Assembly (NCBI GenBank): GCA_028274465.1
Contig: CM051456.1
Location: 83,438,753 to 83,502,752 of the forward strand
Reading direction: 5' to 3'
Origin: Plantago ovata
Taxonomy: Eukaryota > Streptophyta > Magnoliopsida > Lamiales > Plantaginaceae
Length of the DNA stretch: 64,000 nucleotides
The notes under the pieces were generated by a model. That model was not told where the DNA came from, ran no database searches, and was given only the letters and a program-made list of their open reading frames with translations. Numbering within the stretch: the stretch's first letter is position 1; every line of letters begins with the position of its first letter. Shown one piece after another: positions 8,261-18,737 of this stretch. Both the position numbers and the translations under genes were made by a program.

Positions 8261-10540
8261 CTAAGAGACACAAGGTACCTCAACCAAGTCAACCTCCACT
8301 TCATGAGTCGACTCGAGAGGCTCTAGGTACGGCTTAACTCTCTGGCCATTGACCTTGAAAGTAGCTCCGATTTGGTTGTCCAAGAGTTCCACAGCACCAT
8401 GGGGTGCCACTCGGACAATTTCAAATGGTCCGTCCCATCTAGAACGGAGTTTTCCGGGAAAATGTCGCAACCGAGAGTTGAAGAGGAGTGCCTTTTGTCC
8501 TGGGATTAAATCCTTGCGAATGATGCCTCTATCATGATACCTCTTTGCCCGTTCCTTGTATATCTTACCACTCTCGAAGGCTTTCAATCTTAGCTCATCT
8601 AGCTCGGTGATTTGCAAAAGTCTTTCTTCACCGGCTTTCTCCATATCAAGGTTCAATCGCTTGATGGCCCAAAGTGCTCTATGCTCCAACTCAACGGGTA
8701 GATGGCAAGCTTTCCCGTACACCAGCCGGTAGGGAGTGGTACCAATCACCGTTTTGAACGAGGTCCTATATGCCCATAGTGCATCCGGCAACTTGGTGGA
8801 CCAATCCTTTCTCGAGGGTTTGACTACCCGCTCCAAGATTTTCTTGATTTGCCGATTGCTCACTTCTACTTGGCCAGATGTTTGAGGATGATATGGAGTA
8901 GCAACGAAATGTGTGACCCCGTACTTCGTCATGAGATTAGCGAAGACCTTGTTCACAAAGTGAGTTCCCCCATCGCTGATAATGGACCTCGGGGTCCCAA
9001 ACCTATTGAAGATCACATCACGAAGAAAAGAAAGTACAACCTTGGCATCATTAGTCCGGGTGAGAACAGCCTCTACCCATTTGGTGACATAGTCGACCGC
9101 AACCAAGATATATTCGTACCCATTACTCTTAGGGAATGGTCCCATAAAGTCTATACCCCAAACATCAAAAGGCTCAACAACTAAGTTACCTTGCTGCGGC
9201 ATCTCTTGTTGCTTGCCAATGTTGCCACTCCATTGGCATGAGTCACATTGCGCCACAAATGAGCGCGCATCTTTATACAAGCTGGGCGAAAAGAACCCGG
9301 ATTGAAGCACCTTGCCAGCAGTTTTTTGGCCACTATAATGCCCTCCACATTCTAGCTCATGGCAGAATCTCAGTATCGACAATTGCTCTTTCTCGGGTAC
9401 ACACCTCCGCAACACTTCATCTCCTCCCTTGCGGAACAAGTACGGGTCATCCCATATGTAATGGCGACAATTCTTCACAAGTGAACGCCATTCAGGTCCT
9501 GAGAGATGGGTTGGCATCACATTTGTGGCTAAGAAGTTAACGATGTCGGCGTACCATGGTTCCAACTCTATGCGCATCAACTGATCATCGCGCAAATCAT
9601 CTGGGACGGGTGTGTCATCTTGTGGAATGTTTGGCAACCGGGACAAGTGGTCCGCCACTAGATTTTCCTTGCCACTTTTATCGATTAATTCCACCTTGAA
9701 CTCTTGGAGAAGAAGTACCCACCGCATCAAGCGCGGTTTGGTTTCACGCTTAGCAATCAAATGCTTGAGAGCTGCATGGTCAGTGTGAACAAAAACTTTG
9801 TACCCAGTAATATAGGACCTGAATTTACTTAGAGCAAAAATAACCGCTAAGAATTCTTTCTCAGTGGTAGTATAATTAATCTGAGCAGCATCTAAGGTCT
9901 TACTAGCATAGTAAATCACTCTGAAACGGTTATCAACCTTTTGGCCAAGAACAGCACCCATAGCACAGTCAGAAGCATCACACATAATTTCAAAGGGTAT
10001 TTCCCAATCCGGGGAGACAACAATAGGAGCTGTTAAGAGTTTCTCCTTAAGTGTGTGGAAAGCATCAAGACATTCTTGTGTGAATTCGAAGGGAACATCT
10101 TTGGCAAGCAAGTTACTCAAGCACTTAGCTATCTTAGAGAAATCTTTGATAAATCTCCTATGGAAGCCTACATGCCCAAGGAAGGATTGCAGTTCACGCA
10201 CACAAGTAGGTGGAGGTAACTTTTCAATGATTTCAAGTTTCCCTTTATCTACCTCTATCCCTCTTTTAGAAATAGCATGTCCCAACACTATTCCCTCTTT
10301 AACCATATAGTGACTCTTTTCCCAACTCAAGGTAAGATTACATTCAATACACCTCCTTAAGACACGATCAAGTTTATCAAGACAATCATCAAATGAATCA
10401 CCGTAAACAGAAAAATCATCCATAAATACCTCAACACATTTATTCACCATGTCGGAGAAGACGGAGAGCATGCAACGTTGGAAGGTGGCCGGAGCATTGC
10501 ACAATCCGAAAGGCATCCTACGGTACGCGAAAGTTCCAAA
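8261..10540 (-). pseudogene. Gypsy2 pol, C-terminal part: RT, RNase H, integrase
   Basis: An open frame of 751 codons starts at [13 protein letters not shown]. The RT catalytic motif is FMDD (residues about 31-34). RNase H follows ([13 protein letters not shown] near 177; [18 protein letters not shown]). Integrase has an HHCC finger ([11 protein letters not shown] ... CDSC) and a DDE core ([26 protein letters not shown]), then a C-terminal domain ending at VPCVS. These are the replication enzymes of the virus-like particle. All catalytic residues checked are present. At about 10541 a small deletion shifts the frame relative to the upstream RT half, so the polyprotein is interrupted in the middle of RT. 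Confidence 0.92.
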
Positions 10541-12600
10541 GGGTGGTCTTCTCTTGGTCCTCGGGAGCTATAAAAATCTGGTAGAAACCTGACAAACCAT
10601 CCAAGAAACAATAGAACTCTTGCCCAGCTAGGCGGTTAAGCATGTCATCAATAAATGGTAAAGGAAAATGATCTTTCTTTGTGGCAGAATTCAATTTCCT
10701 ATAATCGATGCACATACGCCACCCCGTTGTTTTCCTAACGGGTACTAGTTCCCCTTTATCATTTGCTTCGACCATTATACCCGACTTCTTAGGGACTACA
10801 TGGACGGGGCTAACCCATCTACTATCGGGAGCTGGGTAAATCATCTTAGCATCTAGGAGTTTAAGCACCTCTTTCTTCACAACTTCTTGCATAGCTGGGT
10901 TTAGCCTACGTTGTGGTTGCCTAATAGGTTTCGCATCTTCTTCTAAGGCTATTTTGTGGGTACATTGCACCGGGCTTATACCCTTGATGTCACCTATGCT
11001 CCATCCTATGGCTTCGCTGTTTCGTTTCAACACCTCCACTAACTTAGCCTCTTCCTCCTTACCAAGCTTAGAAGATATGATTACAGGTTTGGACTCATTC
11101 TCTCCTAAGAAGACATATTTCAAATGACTTGGTAATCGTTTAAGCTCAAGGGTTGGTTCACTAGGTGGAGGGGTCACTCCTTCTTCCTCATCTATTCCTA
11201 GAGACTCTTCTACTTCTTCTCCTAGAGGAATTTCGGGTGCGTTATCTAGGAGGGTTGTCATAGCTAACACTTCTTCGGTGACAAATCCCTCTTCAAGGTT
11301 CATAGTAAGAGCGGCTTCTAAAGGGTCGCTAACTTGATGAGCAGAATAAGTATCACAAGAGACAGATTCATAAAAATCAACAAATTTAAGTTCTTCAATC
11401 ATAGCTTCCTCAGAGTCTGGGTCACATACCTGTTTGTATTGCTCGATCTGAACTTTGTCTCCAAGTACCTCCATGGTGATCTTTTTCCCTCGAAGCTCCA
11501 AACATGTGTTGGTGGTAGCCATGAAGGGTCTGCCCAAAAGCACAATATGCTCCTTTCTCGAACTTGTACCCTCGTCTGCTGTTTCCATCACCACAAAGTC
11601 GGTTGGCACAATGATTCTATCCACCTTTACTAGAATATCCTCGACTATCCCCAGTGGGCGTTTCACACTTCGATCAGCCATTTGAACGACCATGCTAGTG
11701 GGTTGGATTTTTCCCAACCCCAACGCCTTGTAGATGGAGTATGGCATTAGATTAATGCTAGCCCCCAAATCAAGCATTGCTTTTGTGGATTGGCCATTTC
11801 CCATGGTGATACTAATTATGAAACTCCCGGGATCCTTTTGCTTCAAAGGTAACTCATGCACCGAGTTAACCATTTCAAGTTCAGCCACATCCCCTTTCTG
11901 GAAAATCTTCTTATTACTCCTCACTTCTTTGAAAAATTTCGTGTAAGCGGGAATATTTTCAATCAATTCCAGAAGGGGAACGTTCACCTCTACTTTTGAT
12001 AGGATCCCATATATAGGTGAGTCTCGGATGTCCTTCTTAGCTTCCTTTATCCTTCCGGGAAAGGGAAGATGGGGTTTAGGGGGCACATAAGGATTAGGCG
12101 ACTTCTGGAGTCCGCCCTCCTTTTGTTGTGCACCCCCTTCCTCATCTTCCTTGTCCTTCTCAGTAACAAGTTCAGGGGTTGGTGCGGCTTCTTCTACAAC
12201 CTCCTTCTCCAGCTGCTCATCATCACCTGTATCACATGTATTATTGGGCAAAGATTTAGTTCTAGAAGGATACATCAAAGGATATGGTGGTCTTGATTCC
12301 TTGCCACTCTGCAAAAGTATGTTTGCCTCTTCAAGTTCTTCCTCAAAGCTTTCACAATGTTCTTCTTCGCTTTCCAGATCGGCTTCAAGTCCCTCAATGA
12401 TCTCTTCTTGACGATTAAGATTTCTCTCATTTTTGAAAAAATCAGAATTTTCCTCCCAGGTCTCAGGCGGACCGCTTGACAGAGCGCAGGCGGAGCGCTT
12501 GCCAAGCGCTTCGCCTGTCTCCTGGAGCTTCTTTTTCCTCCTCTCCTGGAATTTCAAGCGCTTCGCTTGACTGTCCCAAGCGCTCAGCCTGGATTTCCAG
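10541..12600 (-). pseudogene. Gypsy2 pol, N-terminal part: gag tail, protease and RT N-terminus
   Basis: An acidic region (residues about 90-170 of the frame beginning at 12644) is followed by an aspartic protease with AMLDLGAS, the DLGAS form usual in Athila-type proteases, and LLGRPFM. The RT fingers follow: WVSPVHVVPKKSG, GWRMCIDYRKLN, FLDGLSGFYQI and EDQEKTT. After that the frame shifts at about 10541, where relatives have a few more codons, and a stop follows at 10518. It would cleave Gag-Pol and start cDNA synthesis. It is separated from gag by a second frame change in the palindrome-rich segment 12464-12600. Confidence 0.88.
12464..12592. repeat. Palindrome cluster inside Gypsy2 gag-pol coding sequence
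   Basis: Units CAGGCGGACCGCTTG, CAGGCGGAGCGCTTG, CAAGCGCTTCGCTTG and CCAAGCGCTCAGCCTGG lie within the gag/protease junction. They are read in both overlapping frames and coincide with the gag-to-protease frame change. The same units occur outside coding sequence in this element. Confidence 0.88.
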
Positions 12601-13608
12601 TGAATTTTCTTCATGCATGTGACACTCGGAACCCCTTTCTTCACTCATTTTCTCTTCTAGTAACTCGAGCATGATCTCAGATTCTCCTAGAAATCCATAT
12701 ACACACTCCATTCTAGTATCAAAATCCTCTTGGTATTTACCCGCTACTTCGAGCACATTTCCCCAAACCTCCATTAGAGTGGATAACACCTTTTCTTCCT
12801 CTTCGGTGAAGCACTCCTCTTCACCTTGAGCTTGCGAGTCTTCCACCTCAAAGACGTAATATGGAATATTTTCGCCCGAGCATGTCTTCACTTTATAATC
12901 GAAGTTGTCATCATAAGAACTAATGGCAATAGGCTTGGGTGCTCGATACATCTCTGAGTAATCAACCGGTGGCACAAGAGCATGGTTACGTGTCGCAGCG
13001 AGCAATCTCCCAAAAACCTCTTTGATTTGGAATACGGTACAATTCTCCATACCGTCACATGCACCATCTATCACCAACTGCAAGCCTTCATCCAATCCTC
13101 GATAAAAACAAGTGATCAGTTCATGTTCGCTCAACCGATGATGTGGGCATTCGCCCTTGTAGAGCTCAAATCTCTCTAGAGCATCGCAGAACCTTTCTCC
13201 CTTCCGCTGAGCGAATTCAATTATCCGCTTCTTGAGCTCTTCATTTTCCCTAGGCCAAAGGAACCGATCAAGAAAGGCGTCTACCACGTCTTGCCAACTC
13301 CTCAGTGATCCCCCAGGCAAAGATCTCAACCATTCCTTGGGTGTCCCAGTAAGAGCACATGGAAACAACCGTCGCAAGAGCTGATCATCATTCAAATCAC
13401 GTGGTGGTAACAATCCAACGTCACGCCGGTATTCTACCACGAATCGTAATGCATTCTCACAAGGCGAATCTCGGAAGGTAGCTATGCTATAGAGAATTTC
13501 ATCAGTGACCTCATATAACCTAGCCTCCGGTTCAAGATAAATCGTCGGCTCTTTCCTTATCGCCTCATACCGGACTTTGAAAGTTTTGTTCAAGCAAACT
13601 TCTTCCAT
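12601..13608 (-). pseudogene. Gypsy2 gag
   Basis: The start MEEVCLNKTF lies 150 bp downstream of the PBS. The retrotransposon gag core is recognisable: ALTGTPKEWLRSLPGGS, then DAFLDRFLWPRENEELKK, KGERFCDALERF and CPHHRLSEHELITCFYRGL. No CCHC zinc knuckle is seen. It would form the capsid. The frame is open to 12463, where it ends in residues encoded by the palindrome cluster. The protease frame overlaps it with a 1-nt offset, so gag and pol were probably one frame before an indel there. Confidence 0.88.
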
Positions 13609-13758
13609 ACCTGTTCAACAACAAAGCCTCCAACTAACTGTAAGTTTCCGTTAGTTTCGCAAAACTTTCACTCAAATCAATCAAGAAAGAAATAAGGGGG
13701 TGGAGAAGAGATGTTGGCTGAAAAAACCAAAACAAAAACACCAACCAAAGGAGTTAAG

Positions 13759-13776
13759 TCCCCGGCAACGGCGCCA
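13759..13776 (-). other. Gypsy2 primer binding site, tRNA-Asp
   Basis: The sense strand reads TGGCGCCGTTGCCGGGGA, the exact complement of the 3' end of plant tRNA-Asp including CCA. It is three bases from the 5' LTR. Confidence 0.93.
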
Positions 13777-13779
13777 AAT

Positions 13780-15185
13780 TGATGATGTCGTTTTTCACCA
13801 ATTAAATTTGTTTTAAAAGCCTAAGAACACTTATCACTACACAAACTAGAGTGCAATGGCAAGTTGTCCCCGAGTGTCGTTCTCTCGGGACCTAACGTGG
13901 CTTTGCTTGGGGTTTTTGCAAGCAATTTAAGTCAACGAGTTCAAAGTTTGATAAAATCGTTTCCTTTGAACAATAGCAACGAGAAATCAGATTTATGTAA
14001 ACAAGATTGGAAAACGGTTGGTGGTAGAAATCAACTACACATGCATGGGTTACGTATATGCTCACAAGTTCAGTGCGTAGAACCTTCGATCAAGTCTGCT
14101 AAGCAACTTGTCTAGGCAAATTTAAGACACACATCATGAAAGATCACTATCAATAATTTAGAGGTGCTTGTCGCCAACACCATTTATCTAGCATGCTGCA
14201 AATCTCTAACATACAACCCTATAGCTTTCATTGACCAAGAGTTTCTCACTATACTCAATTCGAATATATTTTATAGGCAACTAAGAATCATATGAAGAGA
14301 TTTGCAGCAAGATTGAATCACAATCTCATGTAAGCATAAACATAACCCATAGCATGCATATTCTACATTCTACCACCAACACAAAAGATTTAGCTACTCA
14401 TATTCATCAACATAGACATCAATTCATATGAATAATAATTGGAATTCATCATATCAAACTACAAGACAAGAGAGTGATACAAGTTACCACCAAAGCTGTC
14501 ACTAATCGGTGGAAAGCAAAGAAAACCTCTCCGTAGATGATTACAAAGGATGAATCCTCAATCAAAACTTTGAATCCCAAACTAAAATACAAAGAAATCT
14601 GAATATTCTCTGAGTTTTGGGGCTTAGGAGCTCTCCAAAACGAAGTTACAGTTCAAAAGATATTCAAAAAATGATCAAATATCAGATCTAAGAATTAAAA
14701 TCCGAAAACGTAACCGCTGCCAAGCGGACCGCTTGGAGAAGCCAAGCGGAGCGCTTGGCAAGCGAAGCGCTTCGGGCACTCCAAGCGCTTCGCTTTGCTT
14801 CTGTGCCAAAGCTCCTGGAAATTGAAGCGAAGCGCTTCACTATTCCAGGCGCTTAGCTTGGCTCCTGGGCAGATTTTTTTCTTCAAACTCAATCTTTTTT
14901 CCCTCGCATGGCCCTCGGGTGCCTTGTACTCATCCTTCTCGATGCTTATTGAAGCTCAAACACTTACGAACAAGCCATGGAGATTGGGGAACTTCAACGG
15001 GGCCGTCTTTTCCATAAAAAAGGCTCGTTTTTAGCTCCAAAAACACTGTTTCGTACCTAAGTGCCTGAAAATGCAGAAAACACAAAACGTGACACAATTC
15101 TACAAAACTAACCAAAAAACAAGGCTAAAAGATAGCAAAAGAAGGTGAAAAAGACAAGATGAACGCGTCAAAAATACGTTCATCA
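13780..15185 (-). repeat. Gypsy2 5' LTR
   Basis: 1406 bp, paired with 4909-6319. The palindrome cluster is at 14720-14861. One unit is shortened relative to the other LTR (CCAAGCGCAGCGCTTCGCTTGG there, a 5-base-shorter form here). Confidence 0.95.
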
Positions 15186-15190
15186 GCTAC
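15186..15190. repeat. Target-site duplication of Gypsy2 (right copy)
   Basis: GCTAC, identical to 4904-4908. Confidence 0.97.
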
Positions 15191-15488
15191 AAATGGTTCC
15201 ACCGATATATATATGTTAAGAAGAAGAAGCTCCCCGGTATGAGCGACGCGGATGTGGAGTGGGGAGTACCCAAACACTTCTATCGAGGACCGATATCTTA
15301 TCGATATCCTCATCGTGTTGAGTCGGACCCCTGTGTACTGGCGCTCGAGGAGAGAAACGCTTGTGATGACCCAGAGAAGTACTTCTACTGGGGCTTAGTG
15401 TTGCAACCACTCCCCTATCTTGCCGGTTTGTCCTCCTCGGTCTACACGGGTTACAAGAACTCAGGATATACCGACGACCTCCTCTTTG
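15191..15488 (+). pseudogene. Antisense gene, coding exon 2 (3' part)
   Basis: This continues the frame interrupted at 4908, starting KWFHRYIYVKKKKLPG and finishing near DDLLF. It completes the gypsy-type-transposon-like domain; aromatic residues dominate (YFYWGLVLQPLPYL). The donor TTTG|GTAACT at 15488/15489 ends the exon one base into a codon. Read without splicing, a stop follows at once. Confidence 0.75.
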
Positions 15489-15609
15489 GTAACTAGCTCG
15501 AGGATCACCTTAGAAACCTTATACTTTTGTTTTGTCTCTTTGTTTTCTTTGTATCAACTACCATTGCTCTTCGCTTTTGCTAACTCTTTTGTTTTCCTTG
15601 ATTCTGCAG
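15489..15609 (+). other. Antisense gene intron, 121 nt
   Basis: GTAACT at the 5' end and a T-rich stretch ending CTGCAG at the 3' end. Splicing keeps the frame (phase 1) into the next exon. Confidence 0.65.
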
Positions 15610-16067
15610 AATACTAGTTTGCTTGGATAATGTCGAAGACCTTAGAAGCGAAGGAGGAGCAAAGGAGGAAACAACATTTGGCGGGCAAGACCACGAAGAT
15701 CTTCGGGTCCCTTGACCTTAGCCACCCCAAGAACGCGGCGGAGCATCGAGACACTCTGGCTAAGGAGGGGCTCGTGACGATCGAGGACCCCTTGGAAGCT
15801 GTTAAGCGGAAGGCCGCGGAGGACGCAGCGGCTGCAAAGAAGGCCGGGGAGGCTGGAGAGGGCAACCCGAAGAAGCACCCGAAAGAGCGAGCCCCTCCCT
15901 CGAAAAGAGCTTGTGCGAAGAGGCTCCTCAATCTTGGTGGTATCGACGAGCCAGCCCGTAAGAAGGGTAAAGCAGCCTTGGACGTTGATCACGACGCGGA
16001 GATCAAGCGGTTCGTCCAAATGTCCGAGTTGGACCGCGCCCATGAACTAAGCCTCTGCGCTCTACAG
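15610..16067 (+). pseudogene. Antisense gene, coding exon 3
   Basis: After splicing the frame meets TAG at 15615-15617, then reads FAWIMSKTLEAKEEQ and stays open to the donor CAG|GTAAAA at 16067. The product is Lys/Ala/Glu-rich and probably helical, with a basic cluster (KRACAKR) that may aid nuclear entry. A separate start at MSKTLEAK (15630) is possible if this exon is expressed alone. Confidence 0.72.
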
Positions 16068-16163
16068 GTAAAACTTGCAACATTTTTACAAGTCTTTAAT
16101 TTCATTCCTCCTCGCTTTTAAGTTATCTCGATAAGCAGATTTAACTTTTAAATTTTCTTGCAG
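16068..16163 (+). other. Antisense gene intron, 96 nt
   Basis: GTAAAA donor, T-rich body and TTGCAG acceptor. Flanking exons join in phase 0 (CALQ / LEHIKEAY). Confidence 0.75.
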
Positions 16164-17018
16164 CTCGAGCACATCAAGGAGGCATATGCTAACGTCGTAG
16201 CGGATCGCTCTGATATCTGTCAGGTGATCGAGGAGCTTGAGAAGACGGTGGCGTCCGAGAAGGCTAAGACCCAGGTGGCCAATGAGGAAGTCCGCAAATC
16301 CCACGAGAAGGTGGATCAGCTCGAGAAGGAGTTGTCTAGGGAGAAGCAGAGAGCTCTGGGCTACAAGGGTGGTTATGCAACACTGTCGCAATGAATGCAG
16401 AAGTTTAAGGACAATGTGCTATCCTTCCTCGTCGGTAGCAGGCTCGAGACCGCTAGGGCATTCATGGAGTCCGCGACCTACAAGTTGGCGACTCAAGACA
16501 TTAAAGATACAGCTCGCGAGGAGGGTTTCTTCTCCTGTATCGGGCAGCTCAAAAGGGTCAAACTTCTGCCTGAGGACTTTGATGTGGATGCTCGCGACGA
16601 CATGCATGCTGGGCGGCGCGATGACATGACCCGGTATCCTGATGAGATTCCGAGTGACGAGATGCACCACGCGTGTGAGTTTGGCGAGCTCGTGACTGAT
16701 CCTCAAGTGCCTTATCCGAGCAAGCCGTCCTATCTCCCTCGATGGGTCCCAGAGTGCATTAGGGCCGGTCTACTTCTTCCGTTCGAGAAGGCTCCTCTTC
16801 GGAATGCCCATTGCATTCAAGTTAATAAACCTGTGATGGGGCGCGAAGAGGGTTTTGTGGAACCCGAGTTGATTACTTGTGCTAACGCGATCAAGGAGGC
16901 TCGCGAGAAGGAAGGCGACGGGAACTTGCATACTCCGAACAGCCCCACTCGAGTCGGTGCTTCGACTAGCAGTGTCCCCGGGATCCAGAGCGAATTCTCG
17001 GCCAGTCGGACCCGTTAA
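16164..17018 (+). pseudogene. Antisense gene, last coding exon
   Basis: It begins with a heptad-like helical region (residues LEHIKEAYANVV to about LEKELSREKQ) that predicts a coiled coil. An in-frame TGA at 16392-16394 follows, and the frame continues from MQKFKDNVLSF to a stop at 17016-17018. The C-terminal part (FFSCIGQLKRVK, SKPSYLPRW) has no domain I recognise. The whole spliced frame would be about 1050 codons with four premature stops (TAG, TAG, TAG, TGA). Confidence 0.75.
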
Positions 17019-17822
17019 AGGCGCGAGAGCTTGATCAAGGCCGAGTATGCTCGGTTAACTTTGTACTTGTATTTTTTTTTTAGAGTTTTTTCCGAACAAT
17101 TTCCTGCTTTCATAATTTGCTATTCGGCCCCTTGTGGCGTACTCGATCCCCGCTGTATTATAACATGATGAATGTTTCCTTATTTCGTTCAATATAATTT
17201 TCTCTTCGATTTCTTTCCTATACTTGTGTCTTTTACTAACTCCTTAGTTATGACGTATAACTTGGATAGAGTAGTTAAACATGTATAAGTTAAGATCGAG
17301 AACCCAAGCTCTTCGAATCATAAAGTAGCAAGATGATCTTTGCTAATGATAATTCGGACAATACTCCTCGAGCTACCAAGGTAGGTGCCGCGCTTCTCGA
17401 TTTCCTATGATAATTGAGAAAAATTCTAAAGTGTTGAGCCAGAACAAATCAGGTTTCTCCTCGATTTCCTTCTGCTCGCCGCTTCTATCGCCTTAAAAGG
17501 CTTCGCTATTAATTATCTTTTACAGATAAGAGAGTAGGGAGGGTTCCTTTAATAAAGCGAAATCGGGTAGCTCTTATGTAGATCGAGTAAGCTTTCATGA
17601 TTGAATAGCAGCATAATAGTTCTATAATTGAACAATTTTTGAAAGATAGACATTGCATTGATTTGTTGGAAATACAATTACAATGGGGGCTCCTCGGCCA
17701 GCTTGCTTGCAAAAAATTCTTAACAAAAACAAGAGGTACTTCTCACATGAACTTGTGAGGAATCCTTCTCGATCTCCGGGCCTTTCACAGGGGTTCTTCA
17801 AAAAGTTTTTTCTCCAAACAAC
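17019..17822. other. Non-coding region between the convergent antisense gene and Tat pol
   Basis: Both flanking genes end towards this 0.8-kb AT-rich stretch. It should hold the 3'UTR and poly(A) signals of the antisense gene. A weak AATATAA-like site occurs near 17191, but I see no clear AATAAA. No ORF here is supported. Confidence 0.6.
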
Positions 17823-18737
17823 TCAAGCGTAGAATCTCTGGAGGTTAGAAGTATTCCACGGGTTCTTTAATACTCTTCCCTCCATGTCTTGAAGACGATA
17901 ACTTCCATTGGACCTTGCTTCTATTATCTTGTAGGGGCCTTCCCAATTGGGTTGCATCTTCCCAACTTTGGCCAGGATGTCTGCTCTTCGGAGTACTAGG
18001 TCTCCTACTTGGAAGTCTCTCTCTCTCACGCCTTTGTTGTAGGTCTTCGCGATCAGTGCTTGATATCTGAGGATGTTGTCCAAGGCGTTGGTCCTTGCTT
18101 CACTAACCGTCTCTAGGTCGAAGAGCCTCTCTGTATGATTTTCCTCGGGTTGATACCCTTGGATTCTGAGGGTTTCTACCGCCACTTCTGCTGGTATGAC
18201 TGCCTCGGACCCATAAACTAGCGAGAAGGGAGTCTCTCTTGTAGCTGTTTTTGAAGTAGTGCGGTATGCCCATACCACTCCATCAAGCTCGTCGACCCAG
18301 TCCTTGTTGGTGGCGAACCTCTTCTGCAAGTTGTTGACGAGGATTTTGTTGACGGCTTCTGTTTGCCCATTGGATTGAGGATGTCCTACAGAGGTATACC
18401 TCCTCTCAATCTTCATTTCCTTGCACCATTCATTGAATCTTTGACCATAAAATTGAGCACCATTATCCGAGATGAGGACCCTTGGTAAGCCAAATCGACA
18501 CACGATGTTCCTCCATACGAAGTTCATCACTCTTTGTTCAGTGATGGTAGATACTGCCTCAACTTCCGCCCACTTGCTAAAGTATTCGACCGCAACAATG
18601 ATGAACTTCTTTTGACCCGTGCCTCTTGGGAAAGGACCAACTATGTCGATGCCCCATATGTCGAAAGGGCAAGTGATGGTGATGGGCATGAGAGGTTTCG
18701 CTGGGACGTTGATCAAATTGGCGTGCATTTGACACTC
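17823..18737 (-). pseudogene. Tat pol integrase core and C-terminus
   Basis: The integrase catalytic core has WGIDIVGPFP (first Asp), LISDNGAQFY (second Asp) and SNGQTEAVNK (Glu), followed by the GDLVLRR and WEGPYKI blocks of the C-terminal domain, ending NLQRFYA. It inserts the cDNA into the genome. It is in frame with the upstream RT ORF and separated only by TAG at 18738-18740, between the two cysteines of the HHCC finger. Confidence 0.93.

Larger units (their letters stand above)
4909..15185 (-). mobile_element. Gypsy2: Athila-like Ty3/gypsy retrotransposon nested in the Tat antisense gene
   Basis: A complete 10.3-kb element with LTRs of 1411 bp (4909-6319) and 1406 bp (13780-15185), ends TGATGATG...TTCATCA and TSD GCTAC. 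The PBS is an exact 18-nt complement of plant tRNA-Asp. Minus-strand order is gag, protease, RT, RNase H, integrase, then a 1.9-kb 3' non-coding region. An Athila-like assignment rests on the DLGAS protease motif, the GWRMCIDYRKLN RT block and the PBS. There is no env-like ORF. Gag/pol carries frameshifts, so the copy is probably inactive. By eye the LTRs differ by roughly 2%. Confidence 0.95.

Noticed and set aside
8849..9540. Plus-strand ORFs opposite Gypsy2 integrase
   Set aside because: Shadows of a complete, motif-bearing minus-strand pol.
17019..17822. Search for a host gene, tRNA or small RNA gene in unassigned stretches
   Set aside because: No box A/B pairs, cloverleaf or conserved host domains were seen by eye; a tRNAscan-SE and Infernal run would be decisive.
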